Below, piece by piece: positions 8,571 to 16,955 of a stretch of 64,000 bases of DNA. Below the pieces are notes generated by a model that was not told where the DNA came from, searched no databases, and saw only the letters and a program-made list of their open reading frames with translations. The position numbers and the translations under genes are program-made. Within the stretch, counting starts at the first letter, position 1. The number at the start of each line of letters is the position of its first letter. Source of the DNA: Actinomadura terrae (GTDB lineage Bacteria > Actinomycetota > Actinomycetes > Streptosporangiales > Streptosporangiaceae); assembly GCF_022751215.1 (NCBI RefSeq), contig NZ_JAICDG010000006.1, forward strand, positions 248,001-312,000. Direction: 5' to 3'.

Positions 8571-9320
8571 ATGCCTGTGCCGGAGGGGCTGCGGGTGGCG
8601 GACGTGACGGTGCGGTTCGGCCCGCTGACGGCCGTGGACGGCGCCGGGCTCCTCGCCCCGCCCGGCGCGGTGACCGGCCTCGTCGGGCCGCGCGGCGCGG
8701 GCAAGACGACCCTGTGCGACGTCATCTCGGGGCTGCGCCGCCCGGCGGAGGGGACCGTCCACCTCGACGGCGCGGACCTCACCGGCACCGCCGCGCGGGC
8801 ACGGGCCCGGCACGGCATCGCCCGCGCGTTCCAGCGGCCCGAGCGCCGCAGGCCGTGGCCCTCCCCGACCCTGGCGGAGGGCGTGCGCGCGGCGGCCGAA
8901 CGCGCCGCGCGGGACCGGCTCGGCCGGGACCGGCGGCACCGCCACCTCGCGGCGGGGCTCGCCGAGGAGCTCCTCGCCCGCGTCGGCGTCGCCGAGTTCG
9001 CCGGCCGGCGCGCCGCCGAGACGCCGCCGGAGGTCGCCGCGCTGGCGGGGCTCGCCCGCGCGCTGGCGTCCGGGCCGTCCGTCCTGCTGCTGGACGAGCC
9101 GTGGACGGCCCTGCCCGAGCGGCGCTCGCGCGCGCTGGAAGTGCTGCTGCGCGACCTCGCCGCCGAGGGCCTGGCGGTGCTGGTCGCCTGCGCCGGACTG
9201 GAGCCGGCGATGGGGGTCTGCGACGTCCTGCACGTCCTGGACGCCGGGCGGGTCGTCGCCGCCGGTCCCCCGGTGGAGGTCCGCGCGGCCGCCGCGCCCT
9301 GCCTCTCCCGCCGGGGATAA
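8571..9320 (+). CDS. Orphan ABC ATPase, LivG-like, with degenerate signature and H-loop
   Basis: A 249-residue nucleotide-binding subunit resembling branched-chain amino-acid ATPases (LivG), with the LivG-type ARHGIARAFQRPE Q-loop segment. Walker A is intact (GPRGAGKTT, near residue 42), as is Walker B (VLLLDEPW, ~168). The LSGGQ signature is replaced by a TPPEVAALAG stretch, and the switch His expected after the D-loop is absent (VLVACAG). No permease or binding protein lies nearby. Catalysis may be impaired, or the protein may be regulatory. The start ATG has GGGAGG upstream. Confidence 0.75.
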   Translation: MPVPEGLRVADVTVRFGPLTAVDGAGLLAPPGAVTGLVGPRGAGKTTLCDVISGLRRPAEGTVHLDGADLTGTAARARARHGIARAFQRPERRRPWPSPTLAEGVRAAAERAARDRLGRDRRHRHLAAGLAEELLARVGVAEFAGRRAAETPPEVAALAGLARALASGPSVLLLDEPWTALPERRSRALEVLLRDLAAEGLAVLVACAGLEPAMGVCDVLHVLDAGRVVAAGPPVEVRAAAAPCLSRRG

Positions 9321-9364
9321 TGGGGCCGGGGCTCCGTCCCCTGATCAGCACCGGAGGGACCACC

Positions 9365-9961
9365 ATGGGCACCGCAGGCCGCTCCGTGCGCGACTGCCTC
9401 CTGGACGCCGCCGCCGAGCTGCTCGTCGAACGCGGCTACCGGGGCGTGCGGATGCGGGACGTCGCCGCCGCCGCGAACGTCAGCCGCCAGACCGTCTACA
9501 ACGAGTTCGGCGACAAGTGGGGCCTCGCACGCGCGGTCGTGGTCCGCGACAACGACCGCTACCTCGACGGGATCGACCGGGTGCTGTCCGAGCACGCCGA
9601 CCTGTACTCGGCCGTCACCGCGGCGGTGCTGTTCACGCTGGAGGTGTCGGCCGACGACCAGCTGAAGAAGGCGGTGCTGACCGGAGCGGGCGGCGACGAG
9701 CTGCTCCCGCTGCTGACCACCCGCGCCGAGCCCGTGCTGTTCACCGCCAGCGCCCGGATCGCCGAGCACGCGCTGGCGCAGTGGCCCGACCTGGACCGCG
9801 CCGCGCTCACCGAGATCACCGACGCGGCCGTCCGGCTGACCGCGAGCCACATCATGCTCCCCTCCGCCCCGCCGGACGAGGTCGCCCACCTCATCGCGCG
9901 GATGGTGACCCGCTACGTCGGCGCGCCGGTCACCGGCGCGGACCCCGCCCTCGCGGGCTGA
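9365..9961 (+). CDS. TetR-family transcriptional regulator
   Basis: A 198-residue protein. The N-terminal helix-turn-helix reads MRDVAAAANVSRQTVYNEFGDK (split: MRDVAAAANVS / RQTVYNEFGDK), typical of TetR, at residues ~30-52; the ligand-binding helices are divergent. GGAGGG lies 6 nt before the ATG. It follows the ABC ATPase gene by 44 nt on the same strand, so it may control the SDR/ABC transcript. The ligand is unknown. Confidence 0.85.
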   Translation: MGTAGRSVRDCLLDAAAELLVERGYRGVRMRDVAAAANVSRQTVYNEFGDKWGLARAVVVRDNDRYLDGIDRVLSEHADLYSAVTAAVLFTLEVSADDQLKKAVLTGAGGDELLPLLTTRAEPVLFTASARIAEHALAQWPDLDRAALTEITDAAVRLTASHIMLPSAPPDEVAHLIARMVTRYVGAPVTGADPALAG

Positions 9962-9980
9962 CCCCGCCCCGTCCGCCTTC

Positions 9981-9996
9981 GTTAAGGCGAGGTTAG
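9981..9996 (+). promoter_or_regulatory. GTTAA/GTTAG direct repeat with 11-bp period upstream of the MHS permease
   Basis: GTTAA at 9981 and GTTAG at 9992 are spaced 11 bp, the period used by OmpR/PhoB-type response regulators. An OmpR-type regulator is encoded just downstream of the permease this site precedes. The assignment is inference. Confidence 0.4.
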
Positions 9997-10081
9997 ATCT
10001 CCGGCCGTCCCTCTGGACCCGGCCCGCCCGGCGGGTGAGCCTCCTTGCACAGACCCGCCAGACCGGCAGCAGGAGGTCCCC

Positions 10082-11419
10082 GTGACGGCTCCCCTCTCCC
10101 CCGCGCGTCCCGCCCGCGTCCCCTGGAAGGCGGTGATCGGCGGCTCCGTCGGCAACATGGTCGAGTGGTACGACTGGTTCGTCTACGCGAGCTTCGCCAC
10201 CTACTTCGCCTCGGCGTTCTTCCCCAAGGGCAACGAGACCGCGCAGCTGCTGAACACCGCCGGGATCTTCGCCGTCGGGTTCTTCATGCGCCCGGTCGGC
10301 GGCTGGCTGCTCGGCCGGTTCGCCGACCGGCGGGGCCGCAAGGCCGCGCTCACGCTGACCGTCACGCTGATGTCGGGGAGCGCGCTGCTCATCGCGGTCG
10401 CGCCGACCTACGGCGCGGTGGGCTACCTCGGCGCGCTCGTCCTGCTGGTGGCGCGGCTGCTGCAAGGCCTGTCGGTCGGCGGGGAGTACGCGGCCAGCGC
10501 CACCTACCTCACCGAGGCGACGCCGCCGGGACGGCGCGGGTTCGCCTCCAGCTTCCAGTACGTCTCGATGACGGCGGGGCAGCTCGGGGGGCTCGGGCTC
10601 CAGATCGTCCTGCAACAGACGATGACGGAGGAGGCGCTGAAGTCCTACGGCTGGCGCATCCCCTTCGCGGTCGGCGCGGTCGCCGCCGCCGTCGTGTTCT
10701 ACCTGCGGCGGAGCCTGCTGGAGACCGACGCGTTCGACGAGCAGGAGCGGCGGCCCGAGGAGACCGGCGCCGGGCGCGGGACGCTGCGGGAGCTGGCCGC
10801 GCACCGGCGGGAGGCGGCGCTGGTGGTCGCGCTGACGATGGGCGGGACGCTCGCGTACTACACCTACACGACCTACCTGACCAAGTATCTGTCCAACACC
10901 GCCGGGCTGGAGAAGAGCACGGCGTCGCTGGTGAGCTTCTGCGCGCTGTTCGCGTTCATGTGGCTGCAACCGCTCGCCGGGGCGCTGTCGGACCGGATCG
11001 GCCGCCGCCCGCTGCTGATCGGCTTCGGGATCGGCGGGACGCTCGGCACCGTCCCGCTGATGACCGCGCTGTCGGGCGTGGACGGCTTCGGCGGCGCGCT
11101 CGTGCTGTCGCTCGCGGGCCTGGTGATCGTCACCGGCTACACCTCGATCAACGCGGTCGTGAAGGCGGAGCTGTTCCCGACCCACGTCCGGGCGCTCGGC
11201 GTGGCGCTGCCGTACGCGGTCGCGAACGCGCTGTTCGGCGGGACCGCCGAGTACGTGGCGCTGTGGTTCAAGAAGGCGGGCGCCGAGTCGGGCTTCTACT
11301 GGTACGTGGCGGGCTGCGCGGCGGTGTCGCTGGTCGTGTACGTGTGCATGCGCGAGACCCGGGACGCGGCGCTGTCGAGGCGCGAGCAGGCGCCCGGCGA
11401 CGTCCCGGCGCACGTCTAA
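10082..11419 (+). CDS. MHS-family (MFS) metabolite:H+ symporter
   Basis: A 445-residue permease with 12 predicted membrane segments. MHS hallmarks are GNMVEWYDWFVYASFATYF at the N-terminus, RPVGGWLLGRFADRRGRK (loop 2-3) and GLSVGGEYAASATYL in helix 5. Relatives transport alpha-ketoglutarate, citrate, proline or shikimate; the exact substrate is not decidable here. The start is GTG 10082 with AGGAGGT 7 nt upstream. A two-component system follows on the same strand within 11 nt, suggesting that it senses the transported compound. Confidence 0.88.
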   Translation: MTAPLSPARPARVPWKAVIGGSVGNMVEWYDWFVYASFATYFASAFFPKGNETAQLLNTAGIFAVGFFMRPVGGWLLGRFADRRGRKAALTLTVTLMSGSALLIAVAPTYGAVGYLGALVLLVARLLQGLSVGGEYAASATYLTEATPPGRRGFASSFQYVSMTAGQLGGLGLQIVLQQTMTEEALKSYGWRIPFAVGAVAAAVVFYLRRSLLETDAFDEQERRPEETGAGRGTLRELAAHRREAALVVALTMGGTLAYYTYTTYLTKYLSNTAGLEKSTASLVSFCALFAFMWLQPLAGALSDRIGRRPLLIGFGIGGTLGTVPLMTALSGVDGFGGALVLSLAGLVIVTGYTSINAVVKAELFPTHVRALGVALPYAVANALFGGTAEYVALWFKKAGAESGFYWYVAGCAAVSLVVYVCMRETRDAALSRREQAPGDVPAHV

Positions 11420-11429
11420 CCTTGTCGGC

Positions 11430-12095
11430 ATGCGGGTACTCCTGGTCGAGGACGACGACCGGCTCGCGTCCGCGCTGACCACCGCCCTCACCTGGCACGG
11501 CCACACCGTCGAGCGCGCCGGGCTCGCCGTCGACGCCCTCCGGCTGGCGGGCGGGGCCGACTTCGTGCTCCTCGACCTCGGCCTCCCCGACATGGACGGC
11601 ATGGACGCGCTGCGCCGCGTCCGCCGGGTGTCGGCCGTCCCGATCATCGTGGTCACGGCCCGGACGCGGGAGCGGGACGTGCTGCGCGGGCTGCGCTCGG
11701 GCGCCGACGACTACCTGGTCAAGCCGTTCCGGACGGCGGAGCTGATGGCGCGGATGGATGCCGTCGTCCGGCGCGGCACCCGGCCCCTGCCGGTGCGCCC
11801 GCCGGTCGTGGTGGTCGGGGACGTGCGGATCGACCTCGCGCGGCGGCGGGTGGTCGTCGCGGGCCGCCCGGTGCCGCTGACCCGCCGCGAGTTCGACCTG
11901 CTGGCGTTGCTGGCGCGGGAGCCGGGCGTGGTGCGGGGGCGGGAGGAGATCCTGGACGCGATCTGGGGCGACCCGCTGCTGTCGGCGTCCCGGTCGCTGG
12001 ACGTGCACGTCGCGGGGCTGCGCGCCAAGACGGGCCGGCCGGGGCTGGTGGTGACGCTGCGCGGCACCGGGTACCGGCTCGGGACCTCCCCGTGA
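11430..12095 (+). CDS. OmpR-family response regulator
   Basis: A 221-residue regulator. The receiver domain has acidic residues EDDD at 7-10, the phospho-acceptor Asp in LLDLGLPDMDGM (~50), and the conserved Lys in LVKPF (~101). A winged-helix domain (residues ~128-218) ends in TLRGTGYRLG. It starts 11 nt after the MHS permease and its partner kinase follows after 16 nt. The 11-bp direct repeat at 9981-9996 is a candidate binding site. Confidence 0.93.
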   Translation: MRVLLVEDDDRLASALTTALTWHGHTVERAGLAVDALRLAGGADFVLLDLGLPDMDGMDALRRVRRVSAVPIIVVTARTRERDVLRGLRSGADDYLVKPFRTAELMARMDAVVRRGTRPLPVRPPVVVVGDVRIDLARRRVVVAGRPVPLTRREFDLLALLAREPGVVRGREEILDAIWGDPLLSASRSLDVHVAGLRAKTGRPGLVVTLRGTGYRLGTSP

Positions 12096-12111
12096 GCGTG
12101 GTGAGCGCGCC

Positions 12112-13461
12112 GTGAGGCCCCGGCTCGTGGCGACGTTCACGGTGCTGATCGTCCTGGTGGTCGCGGCGCTGGCGGTGCCGCTCGGCCTGGCCTACGCCGC
12201 GCACCGCGCGAACCGGCTGCTGCTCGACCGCCGCGCGGACGCGACCCGGTTCGCCGAGCTGGCCGACCGGGCCGCGCGCGAGGGCGACCGCAGCTCGCTC
12301 GTCCCCGAGGTGACCCGCTACGCCGAGCTGTACGGGGCGGCGGTGCGGATCCGCGACCGGGACGGCAGGCTGCTCGCCGAGGCGGGCCGCATGGACGTCG
12401 ACGACACCGCCGCGACCCGCGTCGCGCTGTCGGGGCGCACCACCGAGGACCTGCCCGCGCTCGGCCCCTTCGGCCCACGCGCGGTGCTGATCGCCGAGCC
12501 CGCCGGGCGGGACGCGCAGCTGTCGGGCGCGGTGCTGCTGCTGGCGCCGACCGGGCGGGCCCGCCGCGACATCGGTCTGGTGTGGGCGGCGCTGGCACTG
12601 GGCGCGTTCGCGGTGCTCGCCTGCTCGACGCTCGCGGCGCGGGTCCTGGCCCGGTGGATCCTGCGGCCCGTCACCGACCTCGACCGCACCACCGGCGAGA
12701 TCGCCGGTGGACGGCTGGACGCCCGCGTCGACCCCGGCGTCGGCCCGGCGGAGCTGCGCCGCCTCACGTCCCGGTTCAACGCGATGGCGGACGCGGTGTC
12801 GGCCGCGATGGAGCGCCAGCGCGCGTTCGTCGCCGACGCCTCGCACGAGCTGCGCACCCCGTTGACCGTCCTGTCGCTGCGGCTGGAGAACCTGCTGCCG
12901 CACCTGGACGCCGCCGGGACGCGCGAGCACGAGGAGGCGATGGCCGAGATCGACCGGCTCGCCGCGCTCGTCGAGGCCATGCTCACGCTCGCGCGGGTCG
13001 AGTCGGGCGCGGCGGTCCGCGACGTCGACGCGACCGCCGAGCTGCGGCCCCGGCTGGCGGGGTGGCGGGAGGTGTTCGCCGCCAAGGGGCTGACGCTGGC
13101 GGCGGAGCTGCCGGAGTCCCTCCTGGTCCACGCCGTGCCGGACGCGGTCGCCCGCGTCGCCGACACCGCCCTGGACAACGCGCACAAGTTCGTCCCCTCG
13201 GGCGGCACGGTCACGGTGACCTTGGAGGGGACGCCGGAGGGGGCCGTGCTGCGGGTCGCCGACGACGGGCCCGGCCTGAGCGGGGACGGGCTCGCCGACG
13301 CCGCGTCCCGCTTCTGGCGCTCGCCCGACCACGCGAACGTCCCGGGCAGCGGACTCGGCCTCGCGATCGCCGCGGAGCTGGCCGGGGCGAGCGGCGGGAC
13401 CCTGCGCCTGCTGCCGGGCAGCCCGTCCGGCCTGGTCGTCGAGCTGCGCCTCCCGGCCTAG
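12112..13461 (+). CDS. Sensor histidine kinase
   Basis: A 449-residue membrane kinase. The first membrane helix is at ~5-27, an extracytoplasmic region spans ~28-155, and the second helix is at ~156-180. A HAMP region follows (RPVTDLDRTTGEIAGG), then the H-box SHELRTPLTVLSLR (~244), the N-box DTALDNAHKFV, the G1 DDGPGLS and the G2 GSGLGLAIA. The start is GTG 12112, which leaves a basic MRPRLVAT leader. The sensor domain has no recognisable fold, but the convergent TAXI binding protein could present a ligand to it, as TctE/TctC-like systems do. Confidence 0.92.
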   Translation: MRPRLVATFTVLIVLVVAALAVPLGLAYAAHRANRLLLDRRADATRFAELADRAAREGDRSSLVPEVTRYAELYGAAVRIRDRDGRLLAEAGRMDVDDTAATRVALSGRTTEDLPALGPFGPRAVLIAEPAGRDAQLSGAVLLLAPTGRARRDIGLVWAALALGAFAVLACSTLAARVLARWILRPVTDLDRTTGEIAGGRLDARVDPGVGPAELRRLTSRFNAMADAVSAAMERQRAFVADASHELRTPLTVLSLRLENLLPHLDAAGTREHEEAMAEIDRLAALVEAMLTLARVESGAAVRDVDATAELRPRLAGWREVFAAKGLTLAAELPESLLVHAVPDAVARVADTALDNAHKFVPSGGTVTVTLEGTPEGAVLRVADDGPGLSGDGLADAASRFWRSPDHANVPGSGLGLAIAAELAGASGGTLRLLPGSPSGLVVELRLPA

Positions 13462-13468
13462 CGGGCCG

Positions 13469-14401
13469 TCACCCGTAGGTGGAGCGGTAGTAGCGGGCCG
13501 CGCCCGGATGCAGCGGGACGGCGCCGGTGCCGATCGCGTAGCGGCGGTCGAGGCGCCCGCCGGGCGCGTCGGGGGCCTCCAGCCGGTCCCGGCTCGCGAA
13601 CAGGATCCGGGTCACGGTGAACGCGACGTCGCCCGGCAGCGACGCGCGGCACACCAGGTAGCTCGGCGTGCCGACGGTCGGGACGGGCCCCGCCCCGCCG
13701 TACTCCCCCGCCGGGACGGCGGCGTGCTCGTAGACCGGGCCGTGCGCGCGGCGCAGCGGCGCCACCAGCCCGTCGAGCGGGAGCAGCCGGACCGGCGTCG
13801 CCCGCGCGAACGCGGCGAGCGCCGGGGTCGGCACGCCGCCCGACCAGAAGAACGCCGCGACGCGGCCCGCGCGCAGCGCCCGCGCCGAGGCGTCCAGGCC
13901 GAGCGTGGACACGACCGCGGGACGGCGCAGCCGGGCCGCCGCGAGGACCCGCTCGGCGCTCACCGCCGTGCCCGAGAGCGCCGCGCCGATCGACACCCGG
14001 CGCCCGGCCAGGTCGGCGGGCGAGCGGACCGGCGACCCCGCGAGCACCACCAGGTGGACGTAGTTCATGTACATGCGGGCGAGCGCGGCCACGGGGCGGT
14101 GCTCGGCGAGGACGGCCCGGTCGGCGCTGTCGGCGAGCGAGAACCCCAGCTCGGCCCGGCCGTCGGCGAGCATGGCGAGGTTCTCCACGCTCCCGGACGT
14201 CCGCAGCACCCGCGCGTCCAGGCCGCGGCGCCGCAGCTCGTCCGCGAACCGCCGGCCGAGCACCTCGTAGGCGCCGCCCGCCTCCCCCGCCGCCAGCCTG
14301 AGCCGCGCCCTCGGCCCGGACCGGCCCCCGCAGCCCGCCACGGCGGCGGGGGCACCGGCGGCCAGCGCGAGGAACGCCCGCCGGGACGCGGCGCCGCTCA
14401 T
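13469..14401 (-). CDS. TAXI-family TRAP-type solute-binding lipoprotein
   Basis: A 310-residue binding protein. It has a lipoprotein signal (SRRAFLALAAG...VAGCGG, lipid Cys ~24), then the TAXI-family pattern of LAAGEAGGAYEVLGRRFADE, TSGSVENLAMLADGRAELGF and RVSIGAALSG. No TRAP membrane subunit is nearby, so it may serve as a sensor accessory for the convergent kinase or pair with a distant permease. Several in-frame starts exist because of 11-bp repeats; I chose ATG 14401, which gives a compact signal peptide, while ATG 14434 would add 11 residues. It is the last gene of the minus-strand operon that begins at 16955. Confidence 0.82.
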   Translation of the reverse strand: MSGAASRRAFLALAAGAPAAVAGCGGRSGPRARLRLAAGEAGGAYEVLGRRFADELRRRGLDARVLRTSGSVENLAMLADGRAELGFSLADSADRAVLAEHRPVAALARMYMNYVHLVVLAGSPVRSPADLAGRRVSIGAALSGTAVSAERVLAAARLRRPAVVSTLGLDASARALRAGRVAAFFWSGGVPTPALAAFARATPVRLLPLDGLVAPLRRAHGPVYEHAAVPAGEYGGAGPVPTVGTPSYLVCRASLPGDVAFTVTRILFASRDRLEAPDAPGGRLDRRYAIGTGAVPLHPGAARYYRSTYG

Positions 14402-14447
14402 GCGGTGCTCATACGGTGCTAATGCGGTGCTCATACGGGGCTCATCC
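14393..14447. repeat. Five 11-bp tandem repeats forming an ATG ladder
   Basis: Five consecutive 11-bp units related to GGTGCTCATAC (minus strand GTATGAGCACC) run from 14393 to 14447. Two of them (14404-14414 and 14426-14436) are identical. Four units carry an ATG on the minus strand (at 14445, 14434, 14412 and 14401), and the first overlaps the enoyl-CoA hydratase stop as ATGA. The array spans the end of that gene and the start of the TAXI gene. Confidence 0.85.
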
Positions 14448-15236
14448 GAACGCGGGCGGGCGCTTCTCGCGCAGCGCCGCCACGCCCTCGCGGACGTCCG
14501 GGCCGGTGAAGCCGAGGAACTCCATCGCCAGGGACGCCTCGAACGTCGGTCCCGCCAGCCGCAGCCAGTTGTTCAGCGCGTGCTTGGTGAGCGACAGCGC
14601 CTCCGCCGGGCCGGCGGCGAGCCGCGCGGCGATGTCCAGCGCCCGCTCGTGCACCTCGGCGTCGTCCACGCACAGCGACACCAGCCCGATCCGCTCCGCC
14701 TCCTCGCCGGTCATGACCTCGTTGAGCAGCAGGTAGTACTTCGCCTTCGCCATCCCGCACAGCAGCGGCCACACGATCGCCGCGTGGTCGCCCGCCGCGA
14801 CCCCGAGCCGGGTGTGCCCGTCGATGATCCGCGCCGTGCGGCCGGCGACGGAGATGTCGGCCAGCAGCGCCACCGCGAGCCCCGCGCCCACCGCCGGGCC
14901 CTGCACGGCGCTGACCACCGGCTTGGAGCAGTTCAGCACGTTCATCACGATGTCGCGGGCCTCGCGCATGATCCGGCGCCGCGCGGCGTGGTCGTCCATC
15001 ATCCGCTCGATCATCGCGAGGTCGCCGCCCGCCGAGAACGCCGTCCCCGCGCCGCGCACGAGGACGGCGCGGACGTCCTCGTCGGCGTCGGCGTCCCGCC
15101 AGATCTCCGCCAGTTCCCGGTGCCCGACGGCGTCGACCGCGTTGAGCCTGCCGGGCGTGCTGATCGTCACCCGGAGCACCCCCTCGGCCGCCCAGTCGAT
15201 CCCGAGCCGCTCGTAGGCCTCGTACCGTCCGCTCAT
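14442..15236 (-). CDS. Enoyl-CoA hydratase/isomerase family protein
   Basis: A 264-residue crotonase-fold protein. The oxyanion-hole segment is GAGTAFSAGGDLAM (~62-75) and the second is VQGPAVGAGLAVALLADISVA (~107-126). In place of the two catalytic Glu of classical hydratases there are other residues near TRLGVAAGDH, so the exact reaction is uncertain. The ATG at 15236 overlaps the esterase stop by 4 nt (ATGA), so the two are translationally coupled. A role in degrading a CoA-activated acid is suggested by the operon. Confidence 0.85.
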   Translation of the reverse strand: MSGRYEAYERLGIDWAAEGVLRVTISTPGRLNAVDAVGHRELAEIWRDADADEDVRAVLVRGAGTAFSAGGDLAMIERMMDDHAARRRIMREARDIVMNVLNCSKPVVSAVQGPAVGAGLAVALLADISVAGRTARIIDGHTRLGVAAGDHAAIVWPLLCGMAKAKYYLLLNEVMTGEEAERIGLVSLCVDDAEVHERALDIAARLAAGPAEALSLTKHALNNWLRLAGPTFEASLAMEFLGFTGPDVREGVAALREKRPPAFG

Positions 15237-16195
15237 GCCGCCCCGCCCTCCCGTGCCTCGTCGTCGAGGTCCTCGAACGCCGCGCGCAGCCGCCGCACGG
15301 CCAGCCGCATGGCCTCGGCCCCGGCGTCGAAGATCTCCGGCAGCAGGAAGAACGAGTGGACGACGCCGTCGAAACGGCGCAGTTCCACCGGGACGCCCTC
15401 CGCCGCCAGCCGCCGCGCGTACGCCTCCGCCTCGTCCCGCAGGATGTCGCACTCGGCGGTGATCACGGTAGCGGGCGCGGCGCCCGCGAGGGTGGGAGCG
15501 CGCAGCGGGGCAAGCCGGGGATCGGCGGGGTCGGCGCCGCCCCGGTACAGCTCCAGGAAGCGCGCGAGCGTCGCGGCGTCCAGCCCGTAGCCCCGGCCGT
15601 ACTCGGCCCAGCTCGGGGTGTCCATCGCCGTGTCGGTGACCGGATAGACCAGCAGCTGGTGCGCCAGCGGGACGCCCCGGTCGCGGGCCAGCAGCGCGAG
15701 CGCGGCGGCCAGGTTCCCCCCGGCGCTGTCGCCCGCGACCGCGACCGCGCCGGGCCGCGCGCCGTAACGGCCCGGGTCGCGGGCGAGGGATGCCAGCGCC
15801 GCCCACGCGTCCTCCACCGCCGCCGGGAACGGATGCTCGGGGGCCAGCCGGTAGTCGACGCCGAGCACCGCGCATCCGGCGCCGGCCGCGATCTCGCGGC
15901 ACGCCGCGTCCACGTTGTCGACGCCGCCCAGCACCCACCCGCCGCCGTGCAGGTAGACCACGGCGGGCAGCGCGCCCTCGCCCTCGGGCAGCGGGCGGTA
16001 GAGCCGCACCGGGACGGGGCCGCCCGGCCCCGGCACGGTCAGGTCGGCGACGTGCGGCAGCTCCCGCGTCACGAGCGGGAACGCGGCGGCGAGCACGCGG
16101 CGCATCTCCTCGATCGGGGGCTCGTCCGGCGGGGCGCCGTCCGTCCAGGAGGCGAGCAGCTCCAGGAAGCCCGCGGTCTGCGGGTGCAGGGGCAT
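15233..16195 (-). CDS. Alpha/beta hydrolase (hormone-sensitive lipase type)
   Basis: A 320-residue esterase. It has the HSL-family HGGGW oxyanion motif (~80), the nucleophile elbow GDSAGGN (~150), an acid in ITAECDILRDE (~250) and the catalytic His in VVHSFF (~282). No signal peptide is present. It begins 16 nt after the amidotransferase stop and overlaps the enoyl-CoA hydratase start, making it the second gene of the operon. It probably hydrolyses a small ester or lactone. Confidence 0.88.
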   Translation of the reverse strand: MPLHPQTAGFLELLASWTDGAPPDEPPIEEMRRVLAAAFPLVTRELPHVADLTVPGPGGPVPVRLYRPLPEGEGALPAVVYLHGGGWVLGGVDNVDAACREIAAGAGCAVLGVDYRLAPEHPFPAAVEDAWAALASLARDPGRYGARPGAVAVAGDSAGGNLAAALALLARDRGVPLAHQLLVYPVTDTAMDTPSWAEYGRGYGLDAATLARFLELYRGGADPADPRLAPLRAPTLAGAAPATVITAECDILRDEAEAYARRLAAEGVPVELRRFDGVVHSFFLLPEIFDAGAEAMRLAVRRLRAAFEDLDDEAREGGAA

Positions 16196-16211
16196 CGCGG
16201 CGGCCTCCGGG

Positions 16212-16955
16212 TCAGCCCGCGGCGGCCTCGGCGACCAGCGCCTCGAACAGGCGCCGGTCGTCGCCCTCCTCGGGGTGCCACTGGACGCCGAGCCCGAACC
16301 GGTGCCCCTGGAGCTCGACGGCCTCGACGACCTGGTCCTCGGCCCACGCGACCGCCGACAGCCCCTTGCCGAGGCGGCTCACCGCCTGGTGGTGGTAGGT
16401 CGGCACGTCCGACTCGTCCCCGAGGATCTTGCCGATCGTGCTGCCCGCGCTGATCCGCACCCGGTGCGAGCCGACGATCCCGGTCTCCGGGGAGTGGCCC
16501 TTGTGGCCGACCGCCTCGGGCAGGTGCTGGACGAGCGCCCCGCCCCGCGCGACGTTCAGCACGTGCATGCCCCGGCAGATCGCCAGGAACGGCAGGTCGG
16601 CGTCCACGGCCGCGCGGACGAGCGCCAGCTCGTACCGGTCGCGCTGGGGCTGCGGCGGGCCGGTCTCGGCGTGCCGCTCCGCGCCGTACAGGTCGGGGTC
16701 GACGTCGCCGCCGCCCGCGACGACGATGCCGTCCAGACGCGAGACCAAGGCGCCGAGGCCGCGCAGCGTCGCGGCCGGGGGCAGCAGGACGGCGACGCCG
16801 CCCGCGCGCTCGACCGAGCGCGGGTAGGACACCGGCAGCAGCGCGGCCTCGCGGACCCACACGCCCCAGCGGGCCGGTTCCTGGTAGGTGGTGACGCCGA
16901 TGAGCGGCGGCGCGCCGGCGCTCGGTTCCGGTGCTCCTCGGATCGCCTCTGACAT
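16212..16955 (-). CDS. Class I glutamine amidotransferase-like (gamma-glutamyl hydrolase, PuuD type)
   Basis: A 247-residue protein. The nucleophile is Cys in FLAICRGMHVLNVA (~131) and the His/Glu pair is in GVQWHPEE near residue 230. GGGDVDPDLYG (~80) is characteristic of the gamma-glutamyl-GABA hydrolase group that releases a product from a gamma-glutamyl conjugate. The chosen ATG 16955 has GAGGGG about 8 nt upstream; a start at 16997 would add an unconserved extension. It is the first gene of the operon. Confidence 0.85.
   Translation of the reverse strand: MSEAIRGAPEPSAGAPPLIGVTTYQEPARWGVWVREAALLPVSYPRSVERAGGVAVLLPPAATLRGLGALVSRLDGIVVAGGGDVDPDLYGAERHAETGPPQPQRDRYELALVRAAVDADLPFLAICRGMHVLNVARGGALVQHLPEAVGHKGHSPETGIVGSHRVRISAGSTIGKILGDESDVPTYHHQAVSRLGKGLSAVAWAEDQVVEAVELQGHRFGLGVQWHPEEGDDRRLFEALVAEAAAG

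Noticed and set aside
8171..11656. A 1161-codon minus-strand open frame
   Set aside because: It covers the SDR, ABC, TetR and MHS genes in antisense and reads as low-complexity Arg/Ala/Ser text.
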